Shown here piece after piece: positions 8,630 to 21,051 of a stretch of DNA of 64,000 nt. Origin of the DNA: Arthonia radiata (Eukaryota; Ascomycota; Arthoniomycetes; Arthoniales; Arthoniaceae); NCBI GenBank assembly GCA_002989075.1, contig PSQN01000002.1, forward strand, positions 574,097-638,096. The letters are read 5' to 3'. The position numbers were made by a program, and so were the translations under genes. The notes below the pieces were generated by a model. The model searched no databases. It saw nothing but the letters and a program-made list of their open reading frames with translations, and had not been told where the DNA came from. Each line of letters starts with the position of its first letter. Within the stretch, counting starts at the first letter, position 1.

Positions 8630-11626
8630 TCAGCAGACGAGCCAAACCAACAGCGCTCCAACCAGCACATTAACCCCGAGATGCCATCCGCCGACCCACG
8701 CGCAGACGTAGAGGAACTTCGGGCTGAATACGGTCCAAACGAACAAATGCTCTCGCAAGGCGCAGCAGGCGGCCTCGACCCCGAGCACGGCCATGCCCAT
8801 GAACCAGGTCAATTTGCCAATGTGTTCGCTCCACGCCTCCCATTTGGAGCGGATTTGCCTATTCTTAGCTTGTTTCGGACGCTGGCGCCCGCTATCGCCC
8901 CAGGTCGAAATTGTGCCCGCAACACTGAAGTATATTGGTCCGGCCCAGTTGCTGATGAAGAGTAGGATGCCAACAGGCAGAGGATCATAGCCGCTTATTC
9001 CGTTGTAGGCGTTGCTCAGGTCAATGCTGCTGATGCCGTTCGTCCCTCCCATGGCAAAGAAGGAGACATGGGCCAGCAGCAGGGTCCAGAGACTGCGCTC
9101 GCTATTTGTCGCCCTTATGCTGGCCACCAAAAAAGCCCATATGCCCCGGAACAAGAAGAGTGTCGGCAGGTTCGTTAACCGGACTTGTGTTGCGAGCAGG
9201 ACCTGCAAGATGGCGAGGAGGACCAAGCGCTTCTCAACTCCTCGTGAATTTGGCACAAACCAGAGCTGGGCTAGTGCAATGCCGCATGCCACCCAGACCG
9301 CGCGAGCAAGCGAGACGAGATCAGAAAGGAAAGGGTTGGTACCCATGCTCAGCATAGTTCTCTCGTAGCCGTCGAAGAGCTCTGGCGAGTCGTTGAACGA
9401 GGACCCAAGTTTGAAGATGATGGCTGGAGTGATTATTGACAGTGACAGCAGCCAAGGACTGCATCTCGCGAGCCGACTCTGGCGCTTGCAAGCCTGGCGA
9501 TGCTGTTCCAGAGTTAAAGCAAGGTCAGTGAAGATTGCCCAGTAGGCAGTAATGCAGGAAATCCTTAAGATCGAAGAATGTGACCGCAGAAAGAGAGCGA
9601 TGTCCGGGCTGCCAGCAAACTTTTGGCCAGACTGGTTCCATCGCCGGAGCAGGCGCAGGAAAAGAAGGACAGTCAAGCCGAACGGTCGTAACCGAGTTCT
9701 CCTATCGACCACATCAGCTTCTAGTACATCATGAAGAGGTTCGGTGGAAAGCGCTGAACAGCTCCTCGTCAAGAGTTGACTTACCCGGGCAGAAATGTCC
9801 AAGTAGACGACATCCAGTACCAGAATTGTTGCTCTTCTTCGACATAACTGCTCGCAAACATCATGATGACATATAGAACAGCGCTAGACACAAGGTACAC
9901 AGTGTCTCTGCTCAGATAATGTCGTCGGCGTACCCCAATCGTTGACCACAGTGAAGGTGCGGCGAGAAGGACAGCGAGGATTGCCAGCGAGATGCCTAGG
10001 TAGAGTCTGGCTGCGTTATAATTGCTCGAGATGCTGCTGAGAGCGGTTTGGGCTTTGTAGCAGAACTTTGATTGGGTCAGTAGAGTACATTCTATTATAG
10101 AATCATTTCGTACCTTTAGTAGTCGTTCTTGGTTTTGGCTGGTCGACCAGGGACGCTTGTTGAGACTACTTGTGGCTTCCTTCCAGGAACAAGCAAGCTC
10201 GTCTCTCACAGTAAGAGAACCTTCGCAGTTACACGAGGCTTCCGGCGCCGTGTAAATGGCATGCGGGAAAGACACTTTAACGATTTCGACGAGCTGGAGT
10301 GCATTTCGGTAGAGCAATTGAATCTGGTCATCTTCTGCTGCAAGTCAGCCGCTTGCGTCCTGCTTTAGACGCTCATTGGTAGAGCTACTGACCGTCGTTG
10401 AAGAGTGGCAAAAGCTTCGGGATGAAGACACCGAGGTTATTGAGGGGCACAGGGAAGCCGAGAAGGCCACCGAGCGTTGGAGCAATGTCTGATTGCTCAA
10501 TGACGTCGTAGTAGTCAAGGTTGCGATGAGGTTCAGTGGGACACTCCGTCCCCTGAGACAAGGCGCTGAACTTCGGGGAGATGAACATCATCGCCGGTGA
10601 GGTTTCTCCTGGCGCAGAACCTCCGTGATTGCCACCATCGGTCATACCATGATCTCCGCAGAGAATGAGTAACGTATCATTGAGGTGGTGTTTTGTGGCA
10701 AAAGCCTGGTAGATGTCCTCCACGACGTCGTCCATCTCGCGCTGCTTGGGGACCATATTCACACTATAATCGTCAGCTTCATTCGGTCAGGATTGGCTTT
10801 GTTTCCCACCTCGATGAGCCAGACTTATGACCAATGTGGTCCATTCCCAAATAGTGCATTATCATGACGCTCCAGTCACTTTTTCCGAGCTGTTCCGGGA
10901 CGTGACGAGTAACGTTGTTGTCTACTTCCGTGTAATCCTCGAAAAACATAAGCATACACTTGCAATAGCTAGATTGGTTGCACTCACGGAAACGTAGAAA
11001 CTTGTCGTGCCATCTGCTCGATCGAACGTATCCGGAAACAGCTTGAGCCAGGTGTCGTCACCGAACATTGTGAGCTTCCCAGAGCCTTTGTGCTTCATTT
11101 GACCGATCCAGGTATCTTGATGAGCCAGTGTAGAGGTGGTGTCGGATTCTGCAATGTTGAGAATCATATCCAAGAAGGATGGAATCGAGCCAGTAGTAAG
11201 AGCCTTGACACGTGGCATCGTGACGGTAGGAGCCTGAGCACGGCTAGTGAATGGTATCGCATACCCATCACGGATGAGACTATAGACCTGTCAGTGTCGC
11301 ACTCGGATGAACGATGATTCACATGAATACCTCTGGGTGAACTCGAATCCAGAACGTTCTGAGTAGACAAAATCACTGGCGCAGAGTTAGTGACCGCTCA
11401 AAAGCTCTCAGAGTTGTTCATCGCACCTTCTCAAGGCGTCGACGACCATAAAGACAACTTTATTGAAGGGAGCTTCAGGAGGCACCGCATTGTCGATGCT
11501 CTGGTACTGAGCCAGGCCAGGGAGAAACGGCTTGTGCGGAAAGAAACCCGTGGAGAATATGATGAGAGAGATCGGGAGGAGAAAGTTTGCGGCCACAAGG
11601 GCGAGCTGGTATCTGAGTCCCTTCAT
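8630..11626 (-). CDS. las21: GPI ethanolamine-phosphate transferase 2 (Las21/GPI7, PIG-G)
   Basis: Eight exons: 11427-11626, 11331-11375, 10988-11279, 10810-10937, 10393-10763, 10114-10334, 9785-10065, 8630-9701. Joined they give an exact frame of 869 residues, the family's usual size. An N-terminal signal anchor is followed by the alkaline-phosphatase-like catalytic domain: VVDALRSDFVYS with the metal-binding Asp, then LGMDHIGHK, then ILCGDHGMTDGGNHGG. The C-terminal half is a multi-span membrane domain containing WYWMSSTW, LSNAYNG and TVFSPKFLY. It adds ethanolamine phosphate to the second mannose of GPI anchors in the ER. The sixth intron (10066-10113) is 48 nt and in frame, so retention would insert 16 residues. 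The exon 5/6 acceptor is ambiguous between two adjacent CAG/AG sites. Confidence 0.92.
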
Positions 11627-12723
11627 TTGCGCGAAGAGCTAACCGAGCTTGAATCGATTGACAGTAGTTGCTGATGCGTTACAGAACTTGCTTGAGGCTT
11701 AGCAGCATATCGCTGGCCGTTTCTGTGGTGCTCTGAAGTTGTTCGTAGCTATGGTAGGCTCTCACGGTGTGACACGCCTAGAAACGAGATGTCAGTGTGA
11801 TTCAATGCGGCAATCAAGCCAGCGTCTCAAAGGGGATGGGACCTTGACCTTCCACAGCTTCCGCAAAATAGGGCTTGAGGCTGAAATTCCACGTTTGGCA
11901 CAGACACAAGAACCTTACCTTGATGACAGTTGCAGGAGATTTTCTTCGCGCTCTGCGACTCTTTCAGGGGGGTGGTAGGCGGAGTGAAGGCAGGGACAGG
12001 ACCGCTACGGGACGCTATACCTTCGAGGTCGTCATTTCAGGGACAATGAGGGAAAGTAAGTCTGTTACCGACGTCGTCTCTTTCGCAAAGATCTTCTTTC
12101 TTTGGCAACGCGTTGTGTTGTGAAGCAACATATGGAGAAATCAACAGATCACTGCCACAATTTGTGCTACAGTCGACAGTGTCCTTGCAGCCCCCAGTGT
12201 GCCACAAACATCTATACCACCAGATCACTGCTGCAAAGATTGACCACTATGAAATGGTGGCGTTGAGTGAAAACGTTCAGCTGGAACAAAAGACATGCAA
12301 GACAGAGGGCAAGCTCCAGACGGACGCTTACCGCCGCTTGTTGAAGCAATGAGGACAAGAACATGGTGTATTCAGACGATCTGAATTCAGTCTGAAAGTG
12401 AACGAGCGGGCTATATGAGCGCTCGTCTCGTGGTGTATGTGACAGCGGATGTGCTACATATGGGCGACATTTGTATGTCTGTGTCTATATGCTCTCGAGT
12501 ACGATGCTGTACGATATGCTGTTGCATACATGAGAGTAAGCTGAGGAACAAAGATGTCCGTTGATAACCAGTGGTTGGATCCAGGACATTTCCAGAACAG
12601 AAACCCTCGCGTTCAATTCGTGCCTTTCCTCCATGGCCGAATCAAGATTGCAAGAGATCGAAGATGATGCCAATACACCAGATGGCGTATCAAAACCAAT
12701 TGGTCTGTGGCCCAGATAGGACA
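11627..12723. other. Intergenic, no gene seen
   Basis: About 1.1 kb between the Las21 start and the end of the Mei2-type gene. Short ORFs only. It should contain the Las21 promoter and the 3' end of the next gene. Confidence 0.5.
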
Positions 12724-14339
12724 TCAGCAAGTGTCACCGAACTGGAAGCCATTGCGGCGTATCGGGCCATGGTTGCGCTGCTGCTGAACGACATCGCGCG
12801 GGTTGCCGGGGTCAAGCGAGCCCTGGCGAAGACGACGAGCCATGGAGGTGCCTGCGCCGGGTGGCATGTTGCGGCGCGGATAGAGACCTGAGGTGAGCAG
12901 TCAGCACGTAAGCCTATGAACGATGGTGCAAAGAAGCTCCTTACCGATACAGCCCTGGTTCTTGAGCGACTGCTGAAGCTTGAACTCGTTATCGGGGGAA
13001 GGGAATGGTCGCTCCAGACCACACAGCAGAGTGCCATCCATCAAGGTGTAGAACAGCTTGGGGCGCGCGCTGGGGTGCTGAACCATCACCGCACTGTTGC
13101 GGAACTTGGCGACCATGGCCTCGGACCCCTGCCAAGTGGCGTAGCAGACCTCAGCGGTCTTGAACGAGTTGTGCCTGGGCAAAAAGGTCAGTCAACAATC
13201 ATCAACGTCGTGTTGAACGATGACATACCAGCGCTTGAAGCAGATGGCATCGATGAGCTCGAGAATGACATCGGCTCGAAGGAAGTTGACGAAGCCATAT
13301 CCAACGTTGCAGCCGTTGGTAAAATCAATGCGCAAGTAGACAAAGTCAAAGAGGCCTGGGACGCAGTCGTTGAGAAGGAGGACGAGATCGTCTTGCTTGA
13401 CACAGTTGGGAATGTTGCGTATCATCACCGTTGTGCGGACGTCCTGGCCATGGCGGATCTTCGCATAGACCACGGTGTTGGCCAAGTCGCGATGCATGTG
13501 GAGGAACTGCATGCTGGCAGTGAGGTCGGGATGGAAGGTCAGGAAGAAGTCCTGCTGACGCTCGGGCGACAAGCTGGAGGGATCCGGGCGGGACCACTGG
13601 TCGACGATGTTGATTCCCTTACCGAGAGGAACCATGCGACGAACCATCGCGCGCTCATACAGTCCAATGCTCACATCGCCCTGAGACGTGCCTGGCGGGA
13701 AGCACTGAATGGCGTCCAGAGGCTCGTGGACAGCGACCTCGAGGTGGGCAATCGGATGGAAGATCAAGGCCCAGATGTAGACACCCTGTTGTCGCAAGTC
13801 AGCGTTAAAAACGGGATGGGCACAGGTATGCACTCACATTCTCCACTAGGACTTTGCCCTTGTGAGAGGCAGTCTTGTCAACAACGGAGAAGACGGAGTC
13901 AGAGTCGTGGTACTCAACGATCCAGGTCTGCGTGGGGCTGAGCATGATTTGCTTGACCTGCTGGATCCTCACGACACGACCCTGGCCCTGAAGGAGACGG
14001 AGCACAGTGCCCTCGACGTGATCACGATCAAGCTGGGGTTGAGGGTTGGGGACGTCAGGGTGACACTTGGTTGGGCAACCCTGAATGATGATGTACTTGG
14101 GGCCTTCGTCAGTGTCCGGGACGCAATGCCCTGGCCAAGGAGGCAAGATGGGCTGATTGACGCCGTTGAGAAGAGTTGACACGCTGGTGTCATGGCCCGA
14201 AGCCGGTGAGATGGCTACGTCACAAAAGTGTCAGCGAGGGAGCGATGAAGATGGTTGTGAGATGGAAAGACTTACTGCCATGTTCGCTGTGAACAGCGGT
14301 GGAAGCGCTGCCGCGGCGGGAAGCACAAACGTCAGACAT
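12724..14339 (-). CDS. Mei2-type RNA-binding protein (C-terminal RRM_2 domain)
   Basis: Five exons (14276-14339, 13838-14214, 13229-13785, 12945-13174, 12724-12887) join in exact frame to 463 residues. Exons 3 and 4 encode the atypical third RRM of Mei2-like proteins: RTTVMIRNIPN, then FDFVYLRIDFTNGCNVGYG, then FVNF and the extension with EVCYATWQG. In fission yeast this domain binds meiRNA and is essential for meiosis. Unlike classic Mei2 (about 750 residues with three RRMs), this protein is short and I see only the C-terminal RRM clearly. The region at about 35-145 (KYIIIQGCP... and VVRIQQVKQIML) may be a weak RRM. A role in RNA regulation is inferred. Confidence 0.8.
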
Positions 14340-15527
14340 TGTGACTGCGTGAGAGGAGCTAGATGCTTAGATGCACGTGGTAGATGATGAACAAGAAGTT
14401 GCGAGTTAGATGTTGGAAGCGAAGGAGCTAACAAGAGAAGGAAGGGTGATGACTGAAGAAGAAGATCGAAGGATGGTGAAGGAGAAGAGGAAGGACAGCT
14501 CAGGACGAAGGGTTGGACGAGGACGCTAGTCTCCGGTGTACGGAGGTCAAATGAAGCTCTGCTTGACCGCCTTTCTGCTAATCGAGAATTTGCGGGCGAT
14601 CACTGGCTCGTTGACGCGATGGTTTGGCACTAGGTGAATTTATCCGATGAAGGATCCTTGCTGTCGATAGTATGGAAAGAGCGCCCTACCTGATGAGGTT
14701 AAGTGCAGGGTATGCGCGTTTGTCTTCATGCACGTGAGGGTAATAGCGCCGAAGCAGAATGGAAAGGAAAGCTGTCATTCGCCCCCCTGGACGGGCAGTC
14801 TGGTAGGCTAGTCCGTAGACCGGAGTCAGGGCTAGCGGCGGTGACGAGAGGAAGAAGCGGTGAGGAGTGGTGGCATGTAGAGAAGAGACTCGACGATGGG
14901 AGGCCAAGGAAAGCCTCGAAAATGCATTTGGGTGCTGTGGAATGGCCTCTTGGGACGAAGGTCTGAAATTTTGCCAGAATGAAAAGTCGACCATAATCTT
15001 TGTCTTTTGCTATTCATGAGTTGTTTGCAGGCTGTTTTGCATTGCGGAAGAGCTTTAATGGTGGAGGGGTTCGGATATCGCGTGCATTGTTTTCCATATT
15101 CGGCAGTGCCATGATTGTGCCACCGCCAGTTGGCGACGCGCTCAGGGAGAAGAAATTCAGTACTCACACATCAGATATTCGGCCGCTGCTGCCGTAGTCT
15201 TGTCGTGCTTCTATCATGTACTCTCAGATGCTCGTACTCAAGACGCTCCGCTCATTGCAGCATAGTGGAAGCCCCAGGGGCTCAGGCACTTCAACACAGC
15301 CCTCGATCCTCTCCAGAGCTCACGCGCTCGCCGACAATAGCACGCATCTTCTGCATCTTTCAGGGCCTGCGCGGTGCGATTTTCCTGGCTTCACTCTTCT
15401 TGCAGCGCGCCGGGGTCCTCGGCATTCTCCCAAGCAAATTGTAATCTGCGCACACAACAACAATCTACGACCACGGTCAGCCATTCCTCGACTTGCTACA
15501 GTGGCACCAGCATGCGCGTCTCGCTGT
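14340..15527. other. Intergenic, no gene seen
   Basis: About 1.2 kb between the Mei2-type start and the Sec15 stop. Short ORFs on both strands show no family resemblance. The part next to 14340 must contain the Mei2-type promoter; a purine-rich stretch (14391-14520) upstream of the ATG is probably its leader. Confidence 0.5.
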
Positions 15528-18037
15528 TCAAGACTCCCCACTCTCTGCTGTGCGGCCGACGCCTCTGAAACCTCTCATAACACCTGCAAACCTCTCGCTG
15601 GCCTTCAATCGATCACTGACGGCAGTGCCTCTCCCTCCATCCTCGTTCGACCCCACCACGCCGATCTCGTTGCCTCTATCCACCTTGTCGAGCAGCGCAG
15701 GACCCATTTGAGGATCCACAGCCGCGTACTTGACGTTGCGCTGATTCACGTCGTAGAACTCGTCAGCTTTTTCCGTCCCAGCAAGCATCAGCGCCACCGA
15801 CTGCACTAGAGGAGCGATAGCCGTTGAATACGAGCGAGAAGTATTCTGCGACGGCGCCAACGTCGACACAAAATGAGCAAGATGGGTGACATCGAACGAC
15901 AAGGTGTGAAGCGCAGCTGGTGTGATGACACTGACCGACGGATCAAGAGGCAGGTCCAGCAGATTCGACGAGGCCTGGCTCAAAGCGTCGAAGTAGATCA
16001 TATCCTTAATCTCAGCCGGAATACCAAGAAGAACTGAGCTCATGGTGTTCGACAGCCAGCGTGTCAGCTCGGTCATATACCCCGACGGTTCCTGAGGTTC
16101 TTGCCTGGCAGACCTGTTGGATGATTAGCATCGCCATCAACCGACCAAAAGCACACATTCGTCACTCACCAGTCATACTCTGCCGTCTCGATCAGGTCGC
16201 CTATCTTCGAGTTCACCAGCTCGAAGATTCGCCTCTTTGCCTGCTCCTTACCATCCCTGAATGCTTGCGTGGCATTGAGCACGATCGGCCCTGACCGTGA
16301 CCTGGAGGTCCGCTGCTCCCCGAGCTCGATCTGCAGGCGCTCACATGTGCTCTCGAAATGCTCAAGGTTGGTCAAGATCTGTACGATAAGACCTGGGTAC
16401 TGCGAGCTCAGCCGATGCAGCAGAGGCTGACATATCCTCTCTCCCAACAGTTCATCCAGCGAGTCGCGAATGGCGTCGTCAATCTGGCTCGACCTCGTCA
16501 CGTAGTCTTCCGGCGCGGAATAGACCTGACTAAGGAAATTTCGAATGTCGATGCAGCACATTGGATACATCTGACTGAATGGAAGAACAATTGGAAAGAC
16601 CAGCTCGTGACGCTCCGTCTCTGGCGTATACCAGACCACGTCAATGATCTTGTCGTACTCCTCGTAGTTCGTGATGGACATGGGCATGTAATCGTCAGTC
16701 GCCAGGATCTCCCCAAAGTCCTCCGCACATCTACGCTTCAGCAGATGCACATACTTCTCAAACAGCGACATTAGGAAGGTGTTCAGAGGCTGCGAGTAGA
16801 ACTGCAGGGACTCCATCGTCTGCACGAATAGCGAAATCACGCCGGTCAGCTTCAACAACATCTCCGCGTCCTCAATGGCGAGAACGACGCCGGACATGAG
16901 GCTGATGGCGCTCTGCGACATTGAGTCCCACAGCTCGTCCACGTCTACAGACGCACGTAGGTTCTCGGTCTTTCTCATGGTGGCTCGCTCCACTATCGCG
17001 AATCCGGTGATGCTTTCGAGCATTGTCTTGAGTTCGGATGCCTCGTCGTCGGTGAGTTTCAATGACAAGGGCACAATCAAATCCTTCTGTCTTCTCCGTG
17101 TGACCGCATACTCGCTACGGAATCGATCGCTCTGGCCCAACGCCTCGTGGATGTGAATGGCTTCGAAGAGAGGAGTGAATTCGACATGCAGTTCTGCCTC
17201 ATCATCATCGAGCACATCATACTCCTCAGTCTCGTCCGCAACCAGCTCGATAGGAGTGTTCAACTTGAAGGACGCCAGGCTGGGATCCTCAGCTGCTCGC
17301 TCACGCTGTCGTGACCTTCGCTGCTCCGTGTGGAAGAAAGCAACCTCCCCGATGTACTGCGAAACGTCACGAATGCGATACAGCCAGGTATGTAGATCGC
17401 CCATGACAGCCTCCGCGATCATCTTCTGCGTCGCCGGGATAGACTTCTCAATCAGCTCGCCCATCTTGTACCTCGCACTTTCACGCACACGAAGCAACGC
17501 CTGCAGCTCATCCAAAGCCCGCAGAGCAGCATAGTGGTTCTGCTTCGCCACAAGATCGTGCACCTGATTAGCAAGCCGCAGCACTTCCAGGCACTCCTTC
17601 AGCGCATCCGCCGACTCATCGATGTTCTGACGCACGCTTTTAGAGTCGACGAGGTTCTTCTTCTGAGCAGCAAGATTGTCGGTACTTTCCTGGTACGACT
17701 GCACCAAGTTGAGGATCTCCTTACCGAGATTGGTACAGTCCTCGCGCGCCCTGTCCAGCTTGTTCACAGAGTTGACAAATTCTCCGTGGTTATTGGTGCA
17801 CATATGCTCGATATTTCGGTCTCGATTGGTAGAGACCTTATCGAGCGCCCAAAGGAGATCATTATGTTTGTCGTTCCGCATGCCTTCGACCAAGTGATCC
17901 AGGAAGTCGCTGTCATTGTTGGGCGCTATGATCTGGCGGACAGCATAGCCGTCCTCGGCAGGATTCTGCCTGACCCTGGAGGGCATGTCGGGTCGGAGCG
18001 GCAAACTGCCTCTACGGCAAGTTTGCGAAGTTGTCAC
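15528..18037 (-). CDS. sec15: Exocyst complex subunit Sec15
   Basis: Two exons, 16170-18037 and 15528-16113, joined TG|G in frame to 817 residues, a normal Sec15 length. The N-terminal half shows the fungal Sec15 block: IEHMCTNNHGEFVNSVNKL, VDSKSVRQNIDES, LEVLRLANQVHDL and IAEAVMGDLHTWLYRIRD. The rest is alpha-helical with the Sec15 C-terminal domain, which binds the Rab GTPase Sec4 in this family, ending in a Gly/Arg-rich tail. As an exocyst subunit it tethers secretory vesicles at sites of polarised growth. The start is the first in-frame ATG before the conserved region; MPSRVRQ at residue 18 is an alternative. Sec8 of the same complex lies about 34 kb away. Confidence 0.92.
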
Positions 18038-18525
18038 GACCTTGATGGTTTTCTAAGAAGGAACGACGTTGCCCGCGATCAGATTAAGCATGCGCCAAAG
18101 CGGAGCCGCGTCCCCTAAACCCAGAGCGACGTGACTACGCGGTGATTGGTTTAGATGCCGGATCTTGGCCCCAGAGCGTTAATCTGACCTATTTGTATCT
18201 GTGTATCTGCAATACTGATCCACCAAATACGTATTCGGAGTAGATGGGAAACGCGATAGACGGGAGACTACTTCCGCGAAAGCAATACGTCACATGAGCC
18301 ATTGGGATCTTCGCACACAGCTGAAGATTATGCACAAAGGGAAACAAGGACGATCATCAGCATCATTCGCTTCGATTGCTATCTACGGTTGCTGACGTCT
18401 ATCATGCTGATCCGGCGCTCCCGCTGGCAGCACCTGCGCAGTTCGGCTGTCGGATGCAGCATCTACTTGAGCCCTGATCTCCATGGTCTCAAGGTCTACA
18501 AGTTCGTATCCACGCAGGATATGGC
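18038..18525. other. Intergenic, no gene seen
   Basis: About 490 bp holding the Sec15 promoter and the eL28 3' end. No further ORF of note. Confidence 0.45.
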
Positions 18526-19126
18526 TTATGACGCCTCCTTCTCCGCGGCCTTCTTCGCTTTCTTCCCACGAGGCTTCTTCTCCGTCACCACACGCGGCTT
18601 GCCCTGGCTACGCTTGATCTGACTGGCCCGCGCAATCGCATCTCGTCTCAAGTCTGGTCGGTATCCGCGCTTGGCTGTGGCATTGGCGATACCCTTGGAG
18701 ATTTTCCTGCTTGAGGTGTTGCCGCCGTAGTGTGTTTTTGTGAGGAGCTTGCTGGGATGCTGAGTGTGTTTGGGGTTCTTGGTCGTAAGTACGACGCCCT
18801 TGCTGGGGCTGTCCTTGCTTGCTGAGGGTGCTTGGACGCCAACAGCCTGGTTGTCGTATCAGCTCAGCAGAGGGTGTGATGCGGTGAGTTGGGGAGGGCG
18901 CACTTGGTCTCGGACGACACCCGCATACTTGCGAGAGTGTTTGTTGGTGAGGTTCAAAGGGTCGCGGGAGAGCAGGACGCGGTTGCCGCTCCGCTGCTTG
19001 AAGGTGTAGGAGTTGTGCTTGTTTGTGATCTCCCTGGTGGAGTGTGTTAGTAACATGAGAGAAGCTGAAGGGTCGCATAGACCGGGTCACGTACCAGATG
19101 AGATCTTGGCTCACGTTTGACGCCAT
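18526..19126 (-). CDS. 60S ribosomal protein eL28
   Basis: Three exons (19095-19126, 18904-19033, 18526-18846) give 160 residues. The N-terminal sequence MASNVSQDLIWEITNKHNSY and the block SRDPLNLTNKHSRKYAG are diagnostic for eL28 (called L28 in animals; absent from budding yeast but present in filamentous fungi). The C-terminal half is very basic and ends KKAAEKEAS. It is a structural protein of the large ribosomal subunit. The second donor is GTGCGC; using it gives KYAGVVRDQ|AVGVQAP, which matches the family pattern. The two introns near the 5' end are typical of fungal ribosomal protein genes. It diverges from the Wdr70-like gene over only 203 bp. Confidence 0.9.
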
Positions 19127-19329
19127 TTCAGATGTTGTGCGCGGAGTGAATCTGAATTGACGCTGATCTCGAAGCAAGATGATATTGGCGACGAATGAGC
19201 GCGGAATGTGGACGGCTTTAACCTTTTAACTCCGAAAACCCATCGACTTCCTTTCGAGCCTCACTTCGAAGCCTCTTCTTTCCAGGTGAGTTCCAATATT
19301 CTCGATCGCGTTGACGGTCTCCTAAACTA
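19127..19329. promoter_or_regulatory. Divergent promoter of eL28 and Wdr70-like gene
   Basis: Only 203 bp separate the two ATGs. It contains a run CTTTTAACTCC and a pyrimidine stretch TTCTTTCC but no clear TATA box. Confidence 0.45.
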
Positions 19330-21051
19330 ATGATGGAAAGCGAGAGCGACATCAAGGTCGCCGGTGATGGCGAGTTGGGTGGTCTCATGCCTCAAGGCTT
19401 TGGTAGACAAGCCAGAGCAGCAAACACTACCGCGCAATTAGATCTCGCGAGACGAAAGGCCAAAAACGACGATGCGGAAACGTCAGGCGGCAGGGATGGC
19501 AGAAAATCGGGTGAAGATAGCGACGAAGATTCCAACGACAGCGACGATGAACCAGAGTTCCCGGTCAGCCATGAACTGGTCATCCGCACGCATGACCGCG
19601 CCGTTACGTCCGCGACTCTGGACGCTGCTGGGAACCGTCTGGTTACCGGCAGCGCCGACTGTAATGTCAAGTATCATGACTTGGGCTCCATGAATCCTAC
19701 CACCATCCGAGCCTTCAAGTCGTTCGATCCAACGGAGACAAAGCAGTCGCAGAACAACGAGACGCACCCCGTCCATCAAGTACTGTTCAACCCGATAGCC
19801 CCCTCATCAATCTTGGTCATCACATCACATCCGCAAGTGAGGGTCTACGACCGAGACGGTGAGTTATGGGGGACGACGGTCAAGGGCGACATGTATCTCA
19901 GAGACATGCGACATACCAAGGGTCATATTAGCGAAGTCACATGCGGGGACTGGCATCCACAGCGTGAGGAGACTTTCGTGACAGGTGGGACCGATAGCAC
20001 GCTGCGTATATGGGATGTGAACAGCCTTCGACAGCAGAAAGACATCATCGTTCACAAGAGCAAGCAGGCGGGCAGTGCGGGCCGAAGTCGCGTGACGGCG
20101 CTCAAGTACGGTGCTTCCTCTTCAGACGCCGGCGGTGCAACTTCACTTCTGGTCGCGGCGGCATACGACGGCACTCTTTCAATGTATGGCGGTGATGGAC
20201 CCTTCTTGCGGCCCTCCGCCGAAGTGGTTGGTGCGCATGAGCCTTCCACTTGGACCTCCAGTCTTGACATCAGCCCTGACGGCCGCCTCATCGTCACCCG
20301 TGGCGGCGACGATACAGTCAAAATGTGGGACACTCGCAAATTGAAGCAACCTCTTCGTACCGTCGAACATCCCTCAACATCAGCCCACTACCCCACCAGC
20401 TCTATCCGCTTCTCACCCTCCGGCTCTCAAATTCTCGTAGGCTCACCCACCGGCGACCTTCACATCCTCAACGCCGCAACACTTCGCCCCGAGCTCGTCA
20501 CGCCTGTCTCCCCGAATACTCCCCTCATTTCCGCCTTCTGGCACCAGAAGATCAATCAAATCATCACCACCTCCGCAGACGGCAGCATACGCGTCCTCTT
20601 CGACCCAGCCATCTCCCGCGCAGGCGGCCTTCAAGTCATGACAAAAGCCGCCAAGCACCGCCACATCGACGACGACCCCTCACTCACCATGGACACCTCC
20701 GCCGGGATCGATCCCGCCGCTATCGTGAACCCTGGTGCAGCGCGCGGACTAGGCGGGAAGAAGGAAACAGGCATGACTATGTCGGGCAAGTCGCGCGATC
20801 CACGGCGGCCGCACAAGCCGGAGGCGACGCCCTTCCAGCATAGCAACCCAGATGAGAAGCATGTGAATGCGTCGTTTCCGCTCGCGAGCATGCGCGATGA
20901 GGATCCGAGGGAGGCGTTATTGAAGTATGCGGATAAGGCGCAGAAGGATCCGACGTTCACGAATGCGTGGAGTAAGACGCAGCCGAAGACGCTGTATCGG
21001 GAGGTGAGTCCCGAGGAGGAGGAGCCGAGTGCTAAGAAGCAAAAGAGGTGA
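19330..21051 (+). CDS. wdr70: WD40 repeat protein, Wdr70 family
   Basis: Single exon, 573 residues. Residues about 40-80 are acidic and disordered. WD40 repeats run from about 90 to 420; readable units include VTSATLDAAGNRLVTGSAD, FVTGGTDSTLRIWDVNSL and VTRGGDDTVKMWDTRKL. The block GDMYLRDMRHTKGH followed by a GDWHP motif matches Wdr70 rather than generic WD proteins. The C-terminal 150 residues are basic and unstructured, ending SAKKQKR, a likely nuclear signal. Wdr70 proteins are implicated in CRL4-dependent H2B ubiquitination and DNA repair in fission yeast and human; that function is inferred here. Confidence 0.82.
   Translation: MMESESDIKVAGDGELGGLMPQGFGRQARAANTTAQLDLARRKAKNDDAETSGGRDGRKSGEDSDEDSNDSDDEPEFPVSHELVIRTHDRAVTSATLDAAGNRLVTGSADCNVKYHDLGSMNPTTIRAFKSFDPTETKQSQNNETHPVHQVLFNPIAPSSILVITSHPQVRVYDRDGELWGTTVKGDMYLRDMRHTKGHISEVTCGDWHPQREETFVTGGTDSTLRIWDVNSLRQQKDIIVHKSKQAGSAGRSRVTALKYGASSSDAGGATSLLVAAAYDGTLSMYGGDGPFLRPSAEVVGAHEPSTWTSSLDISPDGRLIVTRGGDDTVKMWDTRKLKQPLRTVEHPSTSAHYPTSSIRFSPSGSQILVGSPTGDLHILNAATLRPELVTPVSPNTPLISAFWHQKINQIITTSADGSIRVLFDPAISRAGGLQVMTKAAKHRHIDDDPSLTMDTSAGIDPAAIVNPGAARGLGGKKETGMTMSGKSRDPRRPHKPEATPFQHSNPDEKHVNASFPLASMRDEDPREALLKYADKAQKDPTFTNAWSKTQPKTLYREVSPEEEEPSAKKQKR

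Noticed and set aside
12916-13941. 341-codon plus-strand ORF
   Set aside because: It runs across introns and exons of the Mei2-type gene on the other strand and has no domain.
17534-18118. 194-codon plus-strand ORF
   Set aside because: Antisense to the start of sec15; all conserved blocks are on the minus strand.
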